Below are positions 62,850 through 64,000 of a DNA stretch of 64,000 bases, piece after piece. Origin of the DNA: Mesorhizobium zhangyense (GTDB lineage: Bacteria > Pseudomonadota > Alphaproteobacteria > Rhizobiales > Rhizobiaceae); contig NZ_JAAKZG010000005.1 in the NCBI RefSeq assembly GCF_011045115.1, forward strand, positions 62,001-126,000. The letters are read 5' to 3'. Under the pieces are notes generated by a model, which was not told where the DNA came from, searched no databases, and saw only the letters and a list, made by a program, of their open reading frames with translations. How positions within the stretch are numbered: position 1 is the stretch's first letter; the number at the start of each line of letters is the position of its first letter. The translations under genes were made by a program, and so were the position numbers.

Positions 62850-63622
62850 GCAACTCGCCTGCAGCCCGGACGGTTGTCGGCGTCGATGGCTGCAAGGCCG
62901 GCTGGGTAGCCGTTTCGCTTCGCGCCAGTGGTGAGCCCGAGGCTGCTGTCTTCAAGGCATTCACGGACTTGCTTGAGGCGTTTCCTGCTGACGCTGCAAT
63001 TGCGGTCGATATGCCGATCGGCCTGCCGGCCTTTTCCGCCAGAGGTGGACGTGGGCCGGAGACGCTGGTGCGGCCGCTGCTCGGCCAACGGCAGTCGAGC
63101 GTATTTTCCATCCCGTCGCGGGCTGCCCTCTATGCCGATACCGCCGATTTCACCACGCTTGAAGCCTGGTACGGGGCGCACGCCCGGGCAAGCGCTGTGG
63201 CGCGGGAAACATCCGATCCGCCGCGCGGCGTTTCCATCCAGGCATTCGGCATCTTTTCCAAGATCCGAGAACTGGACGGGCTGCTGATCGCGCGTCCGGA
63301 ACTGCGAAGCAGAATCGTCGAGTCCCATCCCGAGGTGTCTTTCTGGCAATTGAACGGGCGGCAGGCGATGGCGTTGCCCAAGAAGATCAAGGGTCGCGTC
63401 AATCCCGCAGGCATGGAAGAGCGCAAGACGCTTCTGGCTCGCCACGACCTGCCACGCGCCTTTCTCGATCAAGCACCGCCGCGCGGCGCTGCCGAGGACG
63501 ATTTTCTCGATGCGGCCGCAGTGATGCTGGTTGCCGAACGCTTTGCGCGCGGCGAAGCCATCTCCTTTCCTGATCCGCCCGGCCACGACGACCACGGCAT
63601 CCTTGTGGCCATTTGGGCATGA
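62846..63622 (+). CDS. DUF429 protein
   Basis: 258 residues from a TTG that overlaps the pdxY TGA (TTGA). RTVVGVDGCKAGWVAVSL and AAIAVDMPIGLP are the DUF429 signatures, an RNase-H-like fold with acidic residues (Asp in VDGC and VDMPIG, and DDFLDAAAVMLVAERFA at the end) that suggest a nuclease. Activity unproven. Confidence 0.87.
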   Translation: MSNSPAARTVVGVDGCKAGWVAVSLRASGEPEAAVFKAFTDLLEAFPADAAIAVDMPIGLPAFSARGGRGPETLVRPLLGQRQSSVFSIPSRAALYADTADFTTLEAWYGAHARASAVARETSDPPRGVSIQAFGIFSKIRELDGLLIARPELRSRIVESHPEVSFWQLNGRQAMALPKKIKGRVNPAGMEERKTLLARHDLPRAFLDQAPPRGAAEDDFLDAAAVMLVAERFARGEAISFPDPPGHDDHGILVAIWA

Positions 63623-63672
63623 CGCGATGATTCACGTTGATCGCATCCCGCGTTGCCGCTAATGCGTCTGGC

Positions 63673-64000
63673 ATGACGCATCTTCCCGAAAAGCTGCTCG
63701 CCGGTTACCGCAACTTCATGAGTGGTCGCTTCCAGACCGAGACCACCCGTTATCGCGATCTTGCCCGCGACGGCCAGACGCCCGAAACGCTCGTCATCGC
63801 GTGCTGCGACTCGCGTTCGGCGCCTGAAATCATCTTCGATGCCGGTCCGGGCGAATTGTTCGTGCTGCGCAACGTCGCCAATCTGGTGCCACCTTATGCG
63901 CCTGACGGCGAATATCATTCTACCTCTGCAGCGCTGGAATTCGCGGTGCAGGCGCTGAAGGTCAAGAACATCGTGGTCATGGGCCACGGACGCTGCGGCG
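63673..64000 (+). CDS. Beta-class carbonic anhydrase, N-terminal part
   Basis: The first 109 residues before the window edge. Zinc ligands are visible: Cys in ACCDSR and His and Cys in GHGRCG. The CCDSRSAPEIIFDAGPGELFVLRNVANLVPP segment is the family core. It converts CO2 to bicarbonate. The C-terminal half lies outside the window. Confidence 0.95.
   Translation, partial: MTHLPEKLLAGYRNFMSGRFQTETTRYRDLARDGQTPETLVIACCDSRSAPEIIFDAGPGELFVLRNVANLVPPYAPDGEYHSTSAALEFAVQALKVKNIVVMGHGRCG

Overview
This window is a high-GC stretch of an alphaproteobacterial chromosome, most likely order Hyphomicrobiales (Rhizobiales) and close to Mesorhizobium/Phyllobacteriaceae. The evidence is the gene content and order: rimM-trmD-rplS, sdhCDAB, glnK-amtB, ftsK-lolA-xthA, a cNMP-binding protein beside an OtpR/CenR-type regulator, gpsA-tsaD facing hemC-hemD-Mic60-HemY, a coxMNOP oxidase set, and short palindromic repeats of the rhizobial kind. 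The genus is inferred from family knowledge, not from a search. I see no prophage, insertion sequence, CRISPR array or rRNA. The single tRNA is tRNA-Ala(CGC).

Layout. 0-5 kb: a partial membrane protein, xerC, the rimM-trmD-rplS translation cluster with a hairpin-rich rplS leader, and the ohr-ohrR organic peroxide operon behind a 20-bp palindromic operator. 4.5-9.4 kb: an amino-acid ABC transporter (binding protein and permease, no ATPase) split by an intergenic repeat, a methyltransferase, an MgtC-like protein and leuC. 9.4-13 kb: two tandem membrane diguanylate cyclases, a small secreted protein behind a full CtrA box, and an MliC-like lipoprotein. 13.3-19.8 kb: the succinate dehydrogenase operon, interrupted between sdhA and sdhB by a family-25 glycosyltransferase, then an RlaP-like nucleotidyltransferase, YceH and a periplasmic MsrA. 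19.8-27 kb: OsmC, a YCII/DGPF protein behind a possible ECF promoter, a UbiH-type hydroxylase, TesB, glnK-amtB behind a sigma-54 promoter, and an odd kinase-fold protein.

27-38.6 kb: ftsK (CtrA box upstream, 155-bp palindromic element on its stop codon), lolA, xthA, the cNMP-binding protein and OmpR-type regulator, an L,D-transpeptidase-like protein, a DUF1127/LysR divergent pair, and a minus-strand run ending in gpsA-tsaD. 38.7-47 kb: hemC, hemD, a Mic60 homologue, HemY, a TerB-like protein, a GATase, an MFS exporter and three overlapping mini-genes. 47-53 kb: an AzgA-type purine permease behind a strongly folded leader, facing the coxMNOP-coxIV operon. 53-56.4 kb: the least ordinary block, with two mini-ORFs carrying near-identical ribosome-binding regions, a secreted protein, an M15-type peptidoglycan peptidase without signal peptide, and a frameshifted purine nucleoside permease. 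56.5-64 kb: tRNA-Ala, YggT, DUF167, ppa, a LemA/TPM membrane operon, pdxY, DUF429 and the start of a beta-carbonic anhydrase.

Most of the window is core metabolism, respiration, cell cycle and envelope. The items that merit follow-up are the folded azgA leader, the 53-56 kb block, the mini-gene cluster at 46.3-46.7 kb, the two CtrA boxes, the glycosyltransferase inside sdh, and three families of palindromic repeats.
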